A stretch of 64,000 nucleotides of DNA from Paramixta manurensis (GTDB taxonomy: Bacteria; Pseudomonadota; Gammaproteobacteria; Enterobacterales; Enterobacteriaceae). The translations under genes and the position numbers were made by a program. Numbering within the stretch: position 1 is the first letter of the stretch; each line of letters begins with the position of its first letter. Shown here piece after piece: positions 52,523-61,735 of the stretch. A model generated the notes under the pieces. It ran no database searches, had not been told where the DNA came from, and worked only from the letters and a program-made list of their open reading frames with translations. The stretch lies in assembly GCF_013285385.1 (NCBI RefSeq), contig NZ_CP054212.1, forward strand, positions 4,278,001 through 4,342,000, written 5' to 3'.

Positions 52523-54958
52523 TTACAGCAGTTGTGCCAAACGGTTAATGTCTGACTGGATCGCACCGGCGGTCACGTCACGACCCGCGCCTGGCCCACG
52601 GATCACCAGAGGGTTGTCACGGTACCAGCGGCTCTCAATCGCAAACACGTTATCGCACGGCAACAGTGATGCCAGCGGGTGCTCCGGGCGCACTGCTTCA
52701 ACGCCAACCCGCGCCTTGCCATTCGCATCAAACCGCGCGACATAGCGCAATACCAACCCCATCTCCTGCGCCGCCTCCAGCCGTTGGAGCATCTGCTCAT
52801 TCAATGCTTCACAATTCTCAAAGAAATGATCGACCGAACCCGCTTCACAACCGTGAGGAACGAGCGATTCAACCCGCACATGGTCGGGCTCAACATCATA
52901 ACCGGCCTCACGTGCCACAATGACCAGCTTACGCATCACATCCTGGCCGGAGAGATCGACCCGAGGATCGGGTTCCGTCAGCCCCTGCTGCCACGCCTGA
53001 TCAACCAGTTCAGTAAACGGCACCGTGCCGTCAAACTGCAAAAACAGCCAGGAAAGCGTACCGGAGAAAATGCCGCTAATCGCCAAAATGGTATCGCCAC
53101 TCTCGCGCAGATCGCGCACCGTATGGTTGACCGGCAAGCCAGCGCCAACCGTGGCGTTGTACAACCAGTGACGACCGGTTTTGGCAAAGGCGTCGCGAAT
53201 TTGGCGCCAGCTATTGCTGTTGGATGATCCCGCCACTTTATTGGCGCTGATAACGTGAAAACCGTGGCTGGCAAAATCAAGATATTGTTGCGCTAACGGC
53301 GCGCTAGCGGTGACATCCAGCACCACTAAATCATCAAACGGATGGGCGCGCATCCATAAGAACAGCGCCTCTTCATCCTGCTCTACCGCTTCATCTTCAA
53401 AAAAAGCCAGCGCGCGACTGGCGTCTAACCCGTCATAACTCAACAGGCTGCGGCGGCTATCAACCACACCCGCGAGCACAAACTCGAACCCGGTACGTGC
53501 CGAAAGCGTTTCCTGTTCACGCGCAAACAACTCCAGCCAACGCGAACCAATATTGCCTTTTCCAAAGAGCATCAGGCCAATACGTTTTTCCGCCCGGAAC
53601 AATGACTGATGTAACCCCTGGATCAAATGCTCCGTCGGGCCAACGCGCAACACTGCCACCAGGCTAATGCCCTCTTCCGATTGCCAAATAAACTCAACCG
53701 GCTGATCTTTAATTTGCTGCCAAAAACGGTGACTGTGCAACGGATTGCGGCTTACGCCGGCGCCGACCAGCGCCACCAAGGCTAAGCCTTCACGTAGCTG
53801 CAACTCGCCAGGTAAATTGGCTTCCTGCAATAGCGCCAGCGCGCTGTTCACCACTTCCGAGGTATAACACAACTGAAGTAAATTACGATCCGGATGGACG
53901 CCGATCGCTAATGGGCGGATCTGCGCGCGCTTAAGTTGCAGGTCGATCGCTTTTTGTAAGGCGGCAAAATCATGTTGCGCCGACACCAGAACTTCAATCA
54001 GGCAAACATCATCATGGCTGGTTACGATGCGCGCCCCGGTTCCTGAAGCCAGTACACGCTCAATACGTGTCGATCCCTGTTCCGGCTGATAGCTACAACG
54101 CAATTGCAGATCAATATCACTACCGGATACCGGCTGTAAGGTGCGCGCATGTAATACCGGCGCGGCTAAGCGCGCCAGCTCGCTCGCTTCGTCCAGACGT
54201 AGTAACGGCAATAGACAGGCATCTTTTACCTTACGCGGGTCAGCACTATACACGCCAGCCACATCACTCCAAATGGTAACGCGGCTGGCGCTTGCCAACG
54301 CGCCGATTTGCGTCGCCGAATAGTCAGAACCATTCCGGCCAAGCAGTACCGTTTCACCCTCATCGTTACGACAAATAAAACCGGTCACCACCAGCCGCTG
54401 GTGCGGATGCTGGGCAATCAGTTGTTGTAGCAGCGGCCAGGACTTCCCTTCGTCGACTTGCGGCTGCGCTGCGCGCTCCGCCCGCAAAAAATCACGCGCA
54501 TCAAGCCAACACGCATCCAAATCGCGCTGCTTTAGTACCGCGGCCATCAAACGCGCCGACCAAATTTCACCATGACCGACAACTTCGGCATAAGCCGCAT
54601 CGGTAATTTTGCCATCCAGCAGCGCCGCCAGTTTCTCCAAATCATGGATAAACTCGGCAATCAAAGGTTCAGCACTTTCAGCAGGCAACAGGCTACCAAT
54701 TAATTCACTCTGGTAACGCCGCAACGCTTGTTGCACTTGGTGCGCGGACAACCGATCGGTTTGGCTTAGCTTCAGCCAGCTAATAAGCTGGTTGGTGGTG
54801 CTACCGGCTGCGGACACCACCATCAAGTCACCCGGCTGGCTATAATCCGCCATAATACCGGCGACGCGCTGATAACATCGCGCATCGGCCAAGCTGCTAC
54901 CGCCAAACTTGTGCAGTTGCCTTGTGTGCGCCGTCCCTGCGGCTGCTGAAATTGTCAT
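52523..54958 (-). CDS. metL: Bifunctional aspartokinase II / homoserine dehydrogenase II
   Basis: MetL catalyses the first and third steps of the aspartate pathway for methionine. The 811-residue protein has an N-terminal kinase domain (KFGGSSLADARC near 17-28, NGSDYSATQIGA) and a C-terminal dehydrogenase (LMLFGKGNIGSRWLEL, SANKVAGSS, SGTLSWLF). Length agrees with E. coli MetL (810). It begins 2 bp after metB and shares its MetJ-controlled promoter. Confidence 0.97.
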   Translation of the reverse strand: MTISAAAGTAHTRQLHKFGGSSLADARCYQRVAGIMADYSQPGDLMVVSAAGSTTNQLISWLKLSQTDRLSAHQVQQALRRYQSELIGSLLPAESAEPLIAEFIHDLEKLAALLDGKITDAAYAEVVGHGEIWSARLMAAVLKQRDLDACWLDARDFLRAERAAQPQVDEGKSWPLLQQLIAQHPHQRLVVTGFICRNDEGETVLLGRNGSDYSATQIGALASASRVTIWSDVAGVYSADPRKVKDACLLPLLRLDEASELARLAAPVLHARTLQPVSGSDIDLQLRCSYQPEQGSTRIERVLASGTGARIVTSHDDVCLIEVLVSAQHDFAALQKAIDLQLKRAQIRPLAIGVHPDRNLLQLCYTSEVVNSALALLQEANLPGELQLREGLALVALVGAGVSRNPLHSHRFWQQIKDQPVEFIWQSEEGISLVAVLRVGPTEHLIQGLHQSLFRAEKRIGLMLFGKGNIGSRWLELFAREQETLSARTGFEFVLAGVVDSRRSLLSYDGLDASRALAFFEDEAVEQDEEALFLWMRAHPFDDLVVLDVTASAPLAQQYLDFASHGFHVISANKVAGSSNSNSWRQIRDAFAKTGRHWLYNATVGAGLPVNHTVRDLRESGDTILAISGIFSGTLSWLFLQFDGTVPFTELVDQAWQQGLTEPDPRVDLSGQDVMRKLVIVAREAGYDVEPDHVRVESLVPHGCEAGSVDHFFENCEALNEQMLQRLEAAQEMGLVLRYVARFDANGKARVGVEAVRPEHPLASLLPCDNVFAIESRWYRDNPLVIRGPGAGRDVTAGAIQSDINRLAQLL

Positions 54959-54960
54959 GA

Positions 54961-56121
54961 CTACCTCTTGGTCGCAACCCGGAATGCATTATCCAGATCG
55001 GCTATTAAATCTTCGTGATCTTCAATTCCTACGGATATGCGCAGCAACATTTCGGAGATCCCCGCTTCGGCGCGCGCCTCCGCTGACATCCCGGCATGCG
55101 TCATAGTCGCGGTATGGGAAATCAAACTCTCCACGCCGCCCAGCGATTCCGCAAGGGTAAAAAGCGCCAACGCTTTCAAAAAACGACGCAGCGTTTGCTC
55201 ATCGCCATCCAGTTCGAAGCTCAACATCGCGCCAAATCCGCGTTGTTGCTTAACGGCATACTGATGGCCGAGGTTTTCTGGCAGTGAAGGATGATACAGC
55301 TTTTTCACTAACGGTTGTTGCTTCAGATAATCAACAATCGCTTGAGCATTGCGTTGCGCGGCAGCCATACGCGGAGCGAGCGTGCGTAACCCGCGTAGAA
55401 GCAGATAGCTGTCAAAAGCCGCGCCGGTTACGCCAATATTGTTTGCCCACCATGCCAACTCGGTGACCATCTCGGGATCTTTCGCGATAACCGCGCCGGC
55501 AACAACATCAGAGTGCCCGTTCAGATATTTGGTGCACGAATGAAGTACCAGGTCTGCGCCCAACGCCAGCGGGTTTTGCAGTGCCGGGCTGAGGAAGGTG
55601 TTATCCACTACGCTAATTGCGCCGGCTTCACGGGCGGCTTTACAAATCGCAGCAATATCGACAACCCGCAATAACGGGTTACTGGGGCTTTCCACCAAGA
55701 CTAATTTCGGCTTCTCCGCCAGCGCAGCGTTGAGCGCGGCGGCATCATTCTGATCGACAAATTTTACCCGATAAGCGCCACGTTTACTTTGGCTATCAAA
55801 CAGGCGATAGCTGCCGCCATAACAGTCATGCGGCGCCACGAGTAAATCTCCTGGCTTCAGGAACACGGTACAAACCAGATGAATCGCCGACATGCCGGTA
55901 TTGGTCATTACCGCACCGGCTCCGCCCTCCAGCTCCGCCAGCGCACGCTGAACCACATCACGCGTTGGATTACCGCGCCGTGAATAATCATGCGCGCGCG
56001 GCTGATTAAAGTCGGTAAAGTTATAGGTACTGGAAAGATGGATAGGTGGGACAACGCAGCCATATTGCTCGTCATCATTCAAACCGCTGCGGACTGCGAT
56101 GGTTGCCTGTTTACGCGTCAT
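54961..56121 (-). CDS. metB: Cystathionine gamma-synthase
   Basis: MetB joins O-succinylhomoserine and cysteine, using PLP. The 386-residue length equals E. coli and the start MTRKQATIAVRSGLNDDEQY matches; an upstream 27-residue extension crosses the Met boxes. The PLP lysine lies in HSCTKYLNGHSDVVAG. It is divergent from metJ. Confidence 0.97.
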   Translation of the reverse strand: MTRKQATIAVRSGLNDDEQYGCVVPPIHLSSTYNFTDFNQPRAHDYSRRGNPTRDVVQRALAELEGGAGAVMTNTGMSAIHLVCTVFLKPGDLLVAPHDCYGGSYRLFDSQSKRGAYRVKFVDQNDAAALNAALAEKPKLVLVESPSNPLLRVVDIAAICKAAREAGAISVVDNTFLSPALQNPLALGADLVLHSCTKYLNGHSDVVAGAVIAKDPEMVTELAWWANNIGVTGAAFDSYLLLRGLRTLAPRMAAAQRNAQAIVDYLKQQPLVKKLYHPSLPENLGHQYAVKQQRGFGAMLSFELDGDEQTLRRFLKALALFTLAESLGGVESLISHTATMTHAGMSAEARAEAGISEMLLRISVGIEDHEDLIADLDNAFRVATKR

Positions 56122-56180
56122 GGTGCTCACTGTTCCTGGAAGCCGAAAAGAGAAGGGCCACAGAATAGCATTCTCGCAAT

Positions 56181-56228
56181 AGACGTCAATACATCTGGAC
56201 ATCTAAATGTCTTTGCGTATAGATTGAG
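56181..56228. promoter_or_regulatory. Tandem MetJ boxes between metB and metJ
   Basis: Six consecutive 8-bp units can be read: AGACGTCA, ATACATCT, GGACATCT, AAATGTCT, TTGCGTAT and AGATTGAG. The first four match AGACGTCT well. MetJ binds cooperatively to such arrays in enterobacteria. Confidence 0.88.
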
Positions 56229-56333
56229 CAAAGCGATAATAACCGCTAAGATTATGCGTCATCGCCTGGCAAAATCGGGCATAATTGGCTGATTTCCGAC
56301 AATTCCACTTTTTAATGATGATTAAGGTAACCC

Positions 56334-56651
56334 ATGGCTGAATGGAACGGCGAATATATCAGCCCCTATGCTGAGCACGGTAAGAAAAGCGAGCAGGTCA
56401 AAAAAATCACCGTGTCTATCCCGCTGAAAGTGCTGAAAATTTTGACTGATGAACGTACCCGTCGTCAGGTCAACAACTTGCGTCATGCCACGAACAGCGA
56501 ACTGTTGTGTGAAGCATTTTTGCATGCCTTTACCGGGCAACCGCTGCCTGATGATGTAGATTTACGCAAAGAGCGTAGCGATGAGATCCCGGAAGAAGCG
56601 AAAAGTATCATGCGCGAGATGGGTGTCGACCCTGATAGCTGGGAATATTAG
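56334..56651 (+). CDS. metJ: Met repressor MetJ
   Basis: MetJ is a ribbon-helix-helix repressor with S-adenosylmethionine as corepressor. The 105-residue product contains the DNA-binding beta-strand KKITVSIPL and the helices of the RHH fold (ERTRRQVNNLRHATNSELL). It is divergent from metB around the Met boxes. The gene downstream is an accessory LysR gene and not the core neighbour rpmE. Confidence 0.97.
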   Translation: MAEWNGEYISPYAEHGKKSEQVKKITVSIPLKVLKILTDERTRRQVNNLRHATNSELLCEAFLHAFTGQPLPDDVDLRKERSDEIPEEAKSIMREMGVDPDSWEY

Positions 56652-56656
56652 TCTCT

Positions 56657-56686
56657 TTCCCTCATCGGCTTTGTTGGTGAGGGAAA
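56657..56686. terminator. metJ terminator hairpin
   Basis: TTTCCCTCA pairs with TGAGGGAAA around a 12-base loop, 6 bases after the metJ stop. It overlaps the last codons of the convergent LysR-type gene. Confidence 0.55.
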
Positions 56687-57570
56687 TCATCGTGCTTCTC
56701 TTCAAAAACGGCGGTAATCACTTCAATCGCAGTCATTAGCGCAGAATGCGCCTGTTCTCCCGGCTGCCATAACATCACCAACGGATGCGTTAACCCTGCA
56801 TTGCCCATTTCCGTGGCGATACTGGTTACTCCCGCTTGCTCCTCCGGCCGCCAATGCTCAGGCAAAAGCGCCCATCCTTGCTCTTCAGACAGTAACGTCA
56901 ACAACATTGAGCGCTCGCTAACCACCTGAAAACGATCGGCTATTTGCATCCATTGCGCTAACCCCGGCGGCATATCTTCATAAGGAATCAGTTGGTTACG
57001 CGCCGCAAGCGTGAGCAGTGAAACCGGCTGCGCGGCAAACCAGTTTCGATGTGCATAGACAGACATCTTTAATGTACCGATAGCGCGCCATTTAAAGCTT
57101 TCACTAATTGATTGATTTCTTGCCGGATAAATCCCTATATCCACTTCGCGTTTCAGTAATGCGGCTTCAGCAAGGCTGCGACTCTGGCATAACAGATTAA
57201 GCTGAATACCATGCTCGCGCAGTCTTCGTACCAGCAACAGGAGGGGATCGCGAGGAGTAAATACGTCATAGCTGAGCGTTAACGTCTGATCGGTAGGTTG
57301 CTCTAGACTGGCGGCAATTTGCCCAAATGCCTGTGCTTCCAGTAAAAACAGCCGAGCTTGGCGATATAACAACTGCCCTTGCGATGTGAGATGCAATGGC
57401 CTGGTCGCGCGATCGAATAGTGCATAACCTAAATCAAGCTCAAGGTTTTCCACCAATTCACTGACTGTGGTGCGATCTTTCTTCAACTTTAGCGCGGCAC
57501 GCGTGAAGTTACCGCACTCATATACGCAAGCAAAAGCCTCGATTTGAGCCAGTGAATAGTGAATTTTCAT
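56662..57570 (-). CDS. LysR-family transcriptional regulator
   Basis: The 302-residue protein has an N-terminal LysR HTH (about 18-40, NFTRAALKLKKDRTTVSELVENLE) and a substrate-binding domain (about 95-290). The start MKIHYSLAQIEAFACVYE has AGGAG nearby on its strand. The specific regulator is not recognised. It is divergent from the two-partner secretion genes across a 322-bp AT-rich gap, so it may regulate them. It is convergent with metJ. Confidence 0.9.
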   Translation of the reverse strand: MKIHYSLAQIEAFACVYECGNFTRAALKLKKDRTTVSELVENLELDLGYALFDRATRPLHLTSQGQLLYRQARLFLLEAQAFGQIAASLEQPTDQTLTLSYDVFTPRDPLLLLVRRLREHGIQLNLLCQSRSLAEAALLKREVDIGIYPARNQSISESFKWRAIGTLKMSVYAHRNWFAAQPVSLLTLAARNQLIPYEDMPPGLAQWMQIADRFQVVSERSMLLTLLSEEQGWALLPEHWRPEEQAGVTSIATEMGNAGLTHPLVMLWQPGEQAHSALMTAIEVITAVFEEKHDDFPHQQSR

Positions 57571-57892
57571 CCTTGAGTCTCCTGAAAAGGCTGAGAGGGT
57601 ATCGTTGTTTATTTGATAGTAAGCGTGGCGTACTTACGCCGGGTACGCAACATCCTCTTCACTCGGTTTGACGAATCAGAGCCGCTGGCTATATCAAGCA
57701 TTCTCCATATAAACCAAACGTCATTTGAAAATATAGCGTTAATTAATCCCGGTTATTACCAGAAACGCAAACCCAAAAGCAAGAAGGATTTCTTTAAATC
57801 CTTCCGCGGAATAACTGGATTTATTACGATTGTACCGTTCTCTGAGACTCAGTAGACTCCTTCTAAAAACGGATTAAGAATCAAGCTAATTA
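57571..57892. other. Intergenic region between LysR-type gene and tpsB
   Basis: The 322-bp AT-rich gap holds no convincing gene; an open frame at 57613-57855 has no recognisable domain or Shine-Dalgarno. GAGACTCA-type sequences occur near both ends (57571-57580 and 57842-57852) and could be a regulator site, but this is weak. Confidence 0.5.
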
Positions 57893-59623
57893 ATGGATAC
57901 TATACAAAAAGTTAATTTTATAATTTTCCCAATACTTCTCAGCGCATTCATCCTGACGTCGGGAAAAGTATCCGCCGAGAGTATAAATACGCCTGGTGAG
58001 ACAATTGGCCAACAAGTTAAAGAGCAAAACAACCATCAAATAGAGCAAGATAAAGCGCGTCAGAGAGCACTCTCTCCTGATGAAAAAATGGCACATTCCC
58101 AACAACAAGGAATAAAGCGGAGAATAATAAATTTTCCGATTGAACAACCCTGCTACGACATTAAAAAAATCACCTATACGCAAGATGATACACGTTTAAT
58201 TTTATCCGATCTTTCGTGGCTTACCCGGCAGGCAGAAGGAAAGTGTTTAGGTACGGCAGGCATTCAGCTATTCGTTAACACGCTGCAGAATGAAATTATT
58301 CGCATGGGGTATATCACTACACGCATTAATATACCTGACCAGAACCTGAGTGAAGGCATCCTACAATTTACTATCCTTACGGGTAAAGTAGGTAATATAA
58401 ACTTGTTGGAAGGTGGCAATAATGATATTAGCCTGAGCAATACGTTGCCTTTTACTTCCGGCGACATACTCCGCCTGCGTGATCTCGAACAAGGGAGCTT
58501 TAATTTACAACGCGTACCGGGCTCCACGGTAAAAATAGAGGTTTTACCCGGCGATAAGTATGGCGAAAGTGATATTAATATCCTACGCAGACAAGATAAG
58601 TATTGGCAGGTAGGCGCATGGCTTAACGATGCGGGAAGCCGCAGTACTGGTCGTTATCAAGGCGGTGGCGCGCTTTATTTAAATAATATTACTTCACTGA
58701 GCGATACCCTCTATTTTTCTTATGGTCACGATGTCGCGTTGGGACACAAAGCCGCCGGCGGAAGTCGCAACCGTTCGCTTGGGTATTCAGTGCCGTGGGG
58801 TTTTTGGTGGCTAGATCTCTACGCCAGCCAAAGTTACACCCAGCAAAAGATTGTCGGTAACTGGTCATCATGGATGCTGAATAATAAAAACCAGTATGTT
58901 AGCGCCCAGCTGAGCCACCTCATCTCTCAAACCGCCGATCAAAAATCGGTCTTTGGCCTACAAATCTTTAATGCTGCAACGCGTTATTATTTTTACGATG
59001 TTGAACTGGCTACCCTGCGTAAATTAAACGCAGGCTGGAAGGCCATCCTGCAGCAGCAGTATCGTTTTGACAATGCCATTATTGATGCCAGTCTGAGCTA
59101 TCAAAGAAAAATGCCGTGGTTTGGTAGTAGTAAAACCCCTGAGCAACAGGTCGGCCTGATTGATAGTAAAAGCAGAATTATCATGTTAGATCTGCAAGCG
59201 TCGACAAATTTCCGCATTGCGCAATCATTATTCAATTATTCACCTCATTTTAATTTGCAACTAACGCCTGACCGCTTGTCTTCGCTGGACTATTTCTCGA
59301 TCGGAAACCGTTGGACAGTACGAGGATTCGATGGTGAAGCCACCTTGCAACAAAACCAGGGATGGTATTGGCGGAATGATATTAGCTGGATCGTACCGGC
59401 TCAAACCTGGCAGCCCTATTTAGGTTTAGATATAGGGAAAATCATCGGCGGCGAAACGTTAAGTGGCTATTCCGGTAAGACGCTAATGGGAAGCGTTATG
59501 GGTTTACGCGGTAAGTTCTACCATACTGGCTTTGATTTTTTTGCCGGTACGCCGCTAATACAGCCACGAGGATTTCATACCGATCCCTTTACGGTGGGTT
59601 TTTCAATGCAATGGAAATATTAA
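57893..59623 (+). CDS. Two-partner secretion transporter (TpsB, ShlB/FhaC family)
   Basis: TpsB proteins are Omp85-family outer-membrane channels that export a partner TpsA. The 576-residue protein has a signal peptide (about 1-28), a charged helix, two POTRA-type segments (about 80-235; the first with CYDIKKITY and a second cysteine in GKCLG), and a 16-strand-type barrel. The Omp85 lid-lock motif VRGFDGE is at about 476, and the protein ends in aromatic tyrosine (QWKY). It is followed 76 bp later by its partner. Confidence 0.93.
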   Translation: MDTIQKVNFIIFPILLSAFILTSGKVSAESINTPGETIGQQVKEQNNHQIEQDKARQRALSPDEKMAHSQQQGIKRRIINFPIEQPCYDIKKITYTQDDTRLILSDLSWLTRQAEGKCLGTAGIQLFVNTLQNEIIRMGYITTRINIPDQNLSEGILQFTILTGKVGNINLLEGGNNDISLSNTLPFTSGDILRLRDLEQGSFNLQRVPGSTVKIEVLPGDKYGESDINILRRQDKYWQVGAWLNDAGSRSTGRYQGGGALYLNNITSLSDTLYFSYGHDVALGHKAAGGSRNRSLGYSVPWGFWWLDLYASQSYTQQKIVGNWSSWMLNNKNQYVSAQLSHLISQTADQKSVFGLQIFNAATRYYFYDVELATLRKLNAGWKAILQQQYRFDNAIIDASLSYQRKMPWFGSSKTPEQQVGLIDSKSRIIMLDLQASTNFRIAQSLFNYSPHFNLQLTPDRLSSLDYFSIGNRWTVRGFDGEATLQQNQGWYWRNDISWIVPAQTWQPYLGLDIGKIIGGETLSGYSGKTLMGSVMGLRGKFYHTGFDFFAGTPLIQPRGFHTDPFTVGFSMQWKY

Positions 59624-59699
59624 AAAAAGGAGAAGATCAGCCATAAACACAGTAGTAATTAACAAAACTAATATTTCACTTTAAAGGACTAATACCATT

Positions 59700-61220
59700 A
59701 TGAAACATAAATTTAAAACGCTTTTTTTTGTTATGACAGCAGCCATGTCGGTTTTCTCAGCGCATGCTGTCTCTTCCTATACGCACGCTAATGGCTCTCA
59801 GATTGTGGATATTAACAAAGCCGATGCCAATGGTCTGTCCCACAATATGTGGAAGCAGTTTGATGTTACCGACAAAGGTATGGTGCTAAATAATAGCCCT
59901 CGGGATTTAGTCCGCGCAATGGGGAATATTGCCGGGAACGATAACCTCGATGTTGCGGCAAAAGTGATCCTTAACGAAGTTATTTCTACCAAAGCCAGTT
60001 CACTAAAAGGCTTTATTGAAGTTGCTGGTGAGCGTGCGGATGTTATTGTCGCGAACCCGAATGGCATCACTTGCTCGGGTTGTAGCTTTGTGAATACTGG
60101 CCGCGTTACGTTAACCACCGGGGCGCCACAGTTCCAGGATGGCGTATTGACTGGCTACAACGTGACCAAAGGCAAGATCAAAATTGAAAAAGGCGGGCTG
60201 GAAAACCAAAATAGCTACACCGATCTGCTGGCCAATGCGATTACCATTAACGATAAGGTAGTTACCGGTTCGTTGGATGCCATTGCTGGCGTTTACTCAT
60301 ATAATAGGGCTAATAGCGCGGCAACATCAGATGAAAAAAAACGCAGTGGAGTTGGTATTGATGTCGGTGCGCTAGGTGGTGTAACTGCTGGCGTCATTAG
60401 CCTACAAACCACTAATAGTGGTATTGGCGTAAATAATAAGGGTTCACTGGCCGCCAATGCGATTCAAATTTCCGCATCCGGGAATCTGACAACCTCAGGC
60501 ACGATGCGCGGTGGCGTCGTTCAAGTGTCTACCAATGGCTCTCTCACCAACAGCGGAACCATTGAGGCATCAAATCAAGTTGTTGGCGTTGCGCTAAATA
60601 AAATCACCAATAGTGGCACGCTGAGCGGCACCGCAGGTGCGCAATTGGTTTCTTTCATCGGTAATATTGAAAATACCGGCGCAGTGAAGACGGAAGGCAC
60701 ATTCGTCGCCCGTACTGGTTTTATCACCAATGAAAATAATGAGCTTGCTGTGGCTGCTAATACCAGTTTTATCAATAGTGGAAGTCTTACCGCTACCAAT
60801 GCCAGCCTGCTGGCCTCAAAAGAGATAAACCTTAAAAAAGGAACTTTCTCCTCTGTAGGTACAGTAATAATGCAAGCAGCAAAAGTTAATAATGCCATTG
60901 CTCTGACCGGCAACAATATCGCGGTTAGTGCTTACCAGTTCGAAAATAAGGGTACGATTAAAGCCCAAAACCAACTATCCATTAACACTGAGAAGAGTCT
61001 GAGTAATAAAGGCAAACTTGAAGGTCAGGTCGTTAGCCTTTCTTCGGCAGGAAAAGTGCAAAACAAAGCCTGTACCTTATTCATTTTCTGCAGCAAAGGC
61101 ACCATCAGTAGCGAAGTACTGCAAGTGATCGCGCCAAACGTGAGCATCGTGGCCGACCTTGGCGGCACCGTTACCGCGCAAGAAGTGATTATCAACCCAA
61201 AACAACCAGAGCAAATCTAA
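59700..61220 (+). CDS. Short TpsA exoprotein (filamentous haemagglutinin N-terminal domain)
   Basis: The 506-residue protein has a signal peptide (about 1-23), a TPS secretion domain with NPNGI at 119-123 and an adjacent CSGC (125-128), and a beta-helical repetitive region rich in NSG/NTG and A/S repeats (about 230-450). Near the C-terminus it has a cysteine pair (C458, C464; KACTLFIFCSKG), then ends without a toxin or large repeat block. Most TpsA proteins are over 1000 residues, so this is short. AAAGGAC lies 10 bases upstream of the ATG; a strong hairpin follows the stop. Confidence 0.9.
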   Translation: MKHKFKTLFFVMTAAMSVFSAHAVSSYTHANGSQIVDINKADANGLSHNMWKQFDVTDKGMVLNNSPRDLVRAMGNIAGNDNLDVAAKVILNEVISTKASSLKGFIEVAGERADVIVANPNGITCSGCSFVNTGRVTLTTGAPQFQDGVLTGYNVTKGKIKIEKGGLENQNSYTDLLANAITINDKVVTGSLDAIAGVYSYNRANSAATSDEKKRSGVGIDVGALGGVTAGVISLQTTNSGIGVNNKGSLAANAIQISASGNLTTSGTMRGGVVQVSTNGSLTNSGTIEASNQVVGVALNKITNSGTLSGTAGAQLVSFIGNIENTGAVKTEGTFVARTGFITNENNELAVAANTSFINSGSLTATNASLLASKEINLKKGTFSSVGTVIMQAAKVNNAIALTGNNIAVSAYQFENKGTIKAQNQLSINTEKSLSNKGKLEGQVVSLSSAGKVQNKACTLFIFCSKGTISSEVLQVIAPNVSIVADLGGTVTAQEVIINPKQPEQI

Positions 61221-61240
61221 TTCTGCTCATGCCATAAAAC

Positions 61241-61268
61241 AAAAAACCCAGCCTTGGCTGGGTTTTTT
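61241..61268. terminator. tpsA/rpmE bidirectional terminator
   Basis: AAAAAACCCAGCC and GGCTGGGTTTTTT form a symmetrical hairpin between the convergent stops of tpsA and rpmE. Confidence 0.95.
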
Positions 61269-61308
61269 GTTGCATCCGAAGCTGTTTAAGCTTCGCTTGC
61301 CGGTAACC

Positions 61309-61521
61309 TTACTTGCTACCTGGAATGCTGAAGCGCTTGTTAAAGCGATCAACACGACCACCAGTATCAACAACACGTTGCTTACCAGTATAGAACGGGT
61401 GGCATTTACCACATACGTCCAGGTTCAGATCGTGAGCCATCGTGGAACGCGTGTTGATCACGTTACCGCAAGAGCAAGTGATGGTCACTTCTTTGTAATT
61501 CGGGTGAATACCTTTTTTCAT
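61309..61521 (-). CDS. rpmE: 50S ribosomal protein L31 (zinc-binding type)
   Basis: L31 is a 70-residue ribosomal protein. The start MKKGIHPNYKEV matches E. coli; a 25-residue upstream extension is not conserved. The zinc-binding cysteines CSCG and CGKC are present, marking the Zn-containing paralogue replaced by YkgM-type L31 in zinc starvation. It is divergent from priA. Confidence 0.97.
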   Translation of the reverse strand: MKKGIHPNYKEVTITCSCGNVINTRSTMAHDLNLDVCGKCHPFYTGKQRVVDTGGRVDRFNKRFSIPGSK

Positions 61522-61735
61522 GGGAAACCTCAGTAAAGGCCGTGTCGCTCTCTGTGCCAGGATTAACCTGCTCAGCACCACACGTAGATTAAACATTTAG
61601 GTGATCTTTGCTACGTAACTGCCGTACCAAAGGCGGCGAACTATACAGAAAATTCCTGACTGCCGCAATCGTATCCGCACATTTACGCGCTGACAGTGTA
61701 CACTAACCCGTCATTTTTTTCATCCGGATGAATTC

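Noticed and set aside
57613..57855. 80-codon open frame between the LysR gene and tpsB
   Set aside because: No recognisable domain, no Shine-Dalgarno, unusual composition; it lies in the probable promoter region.
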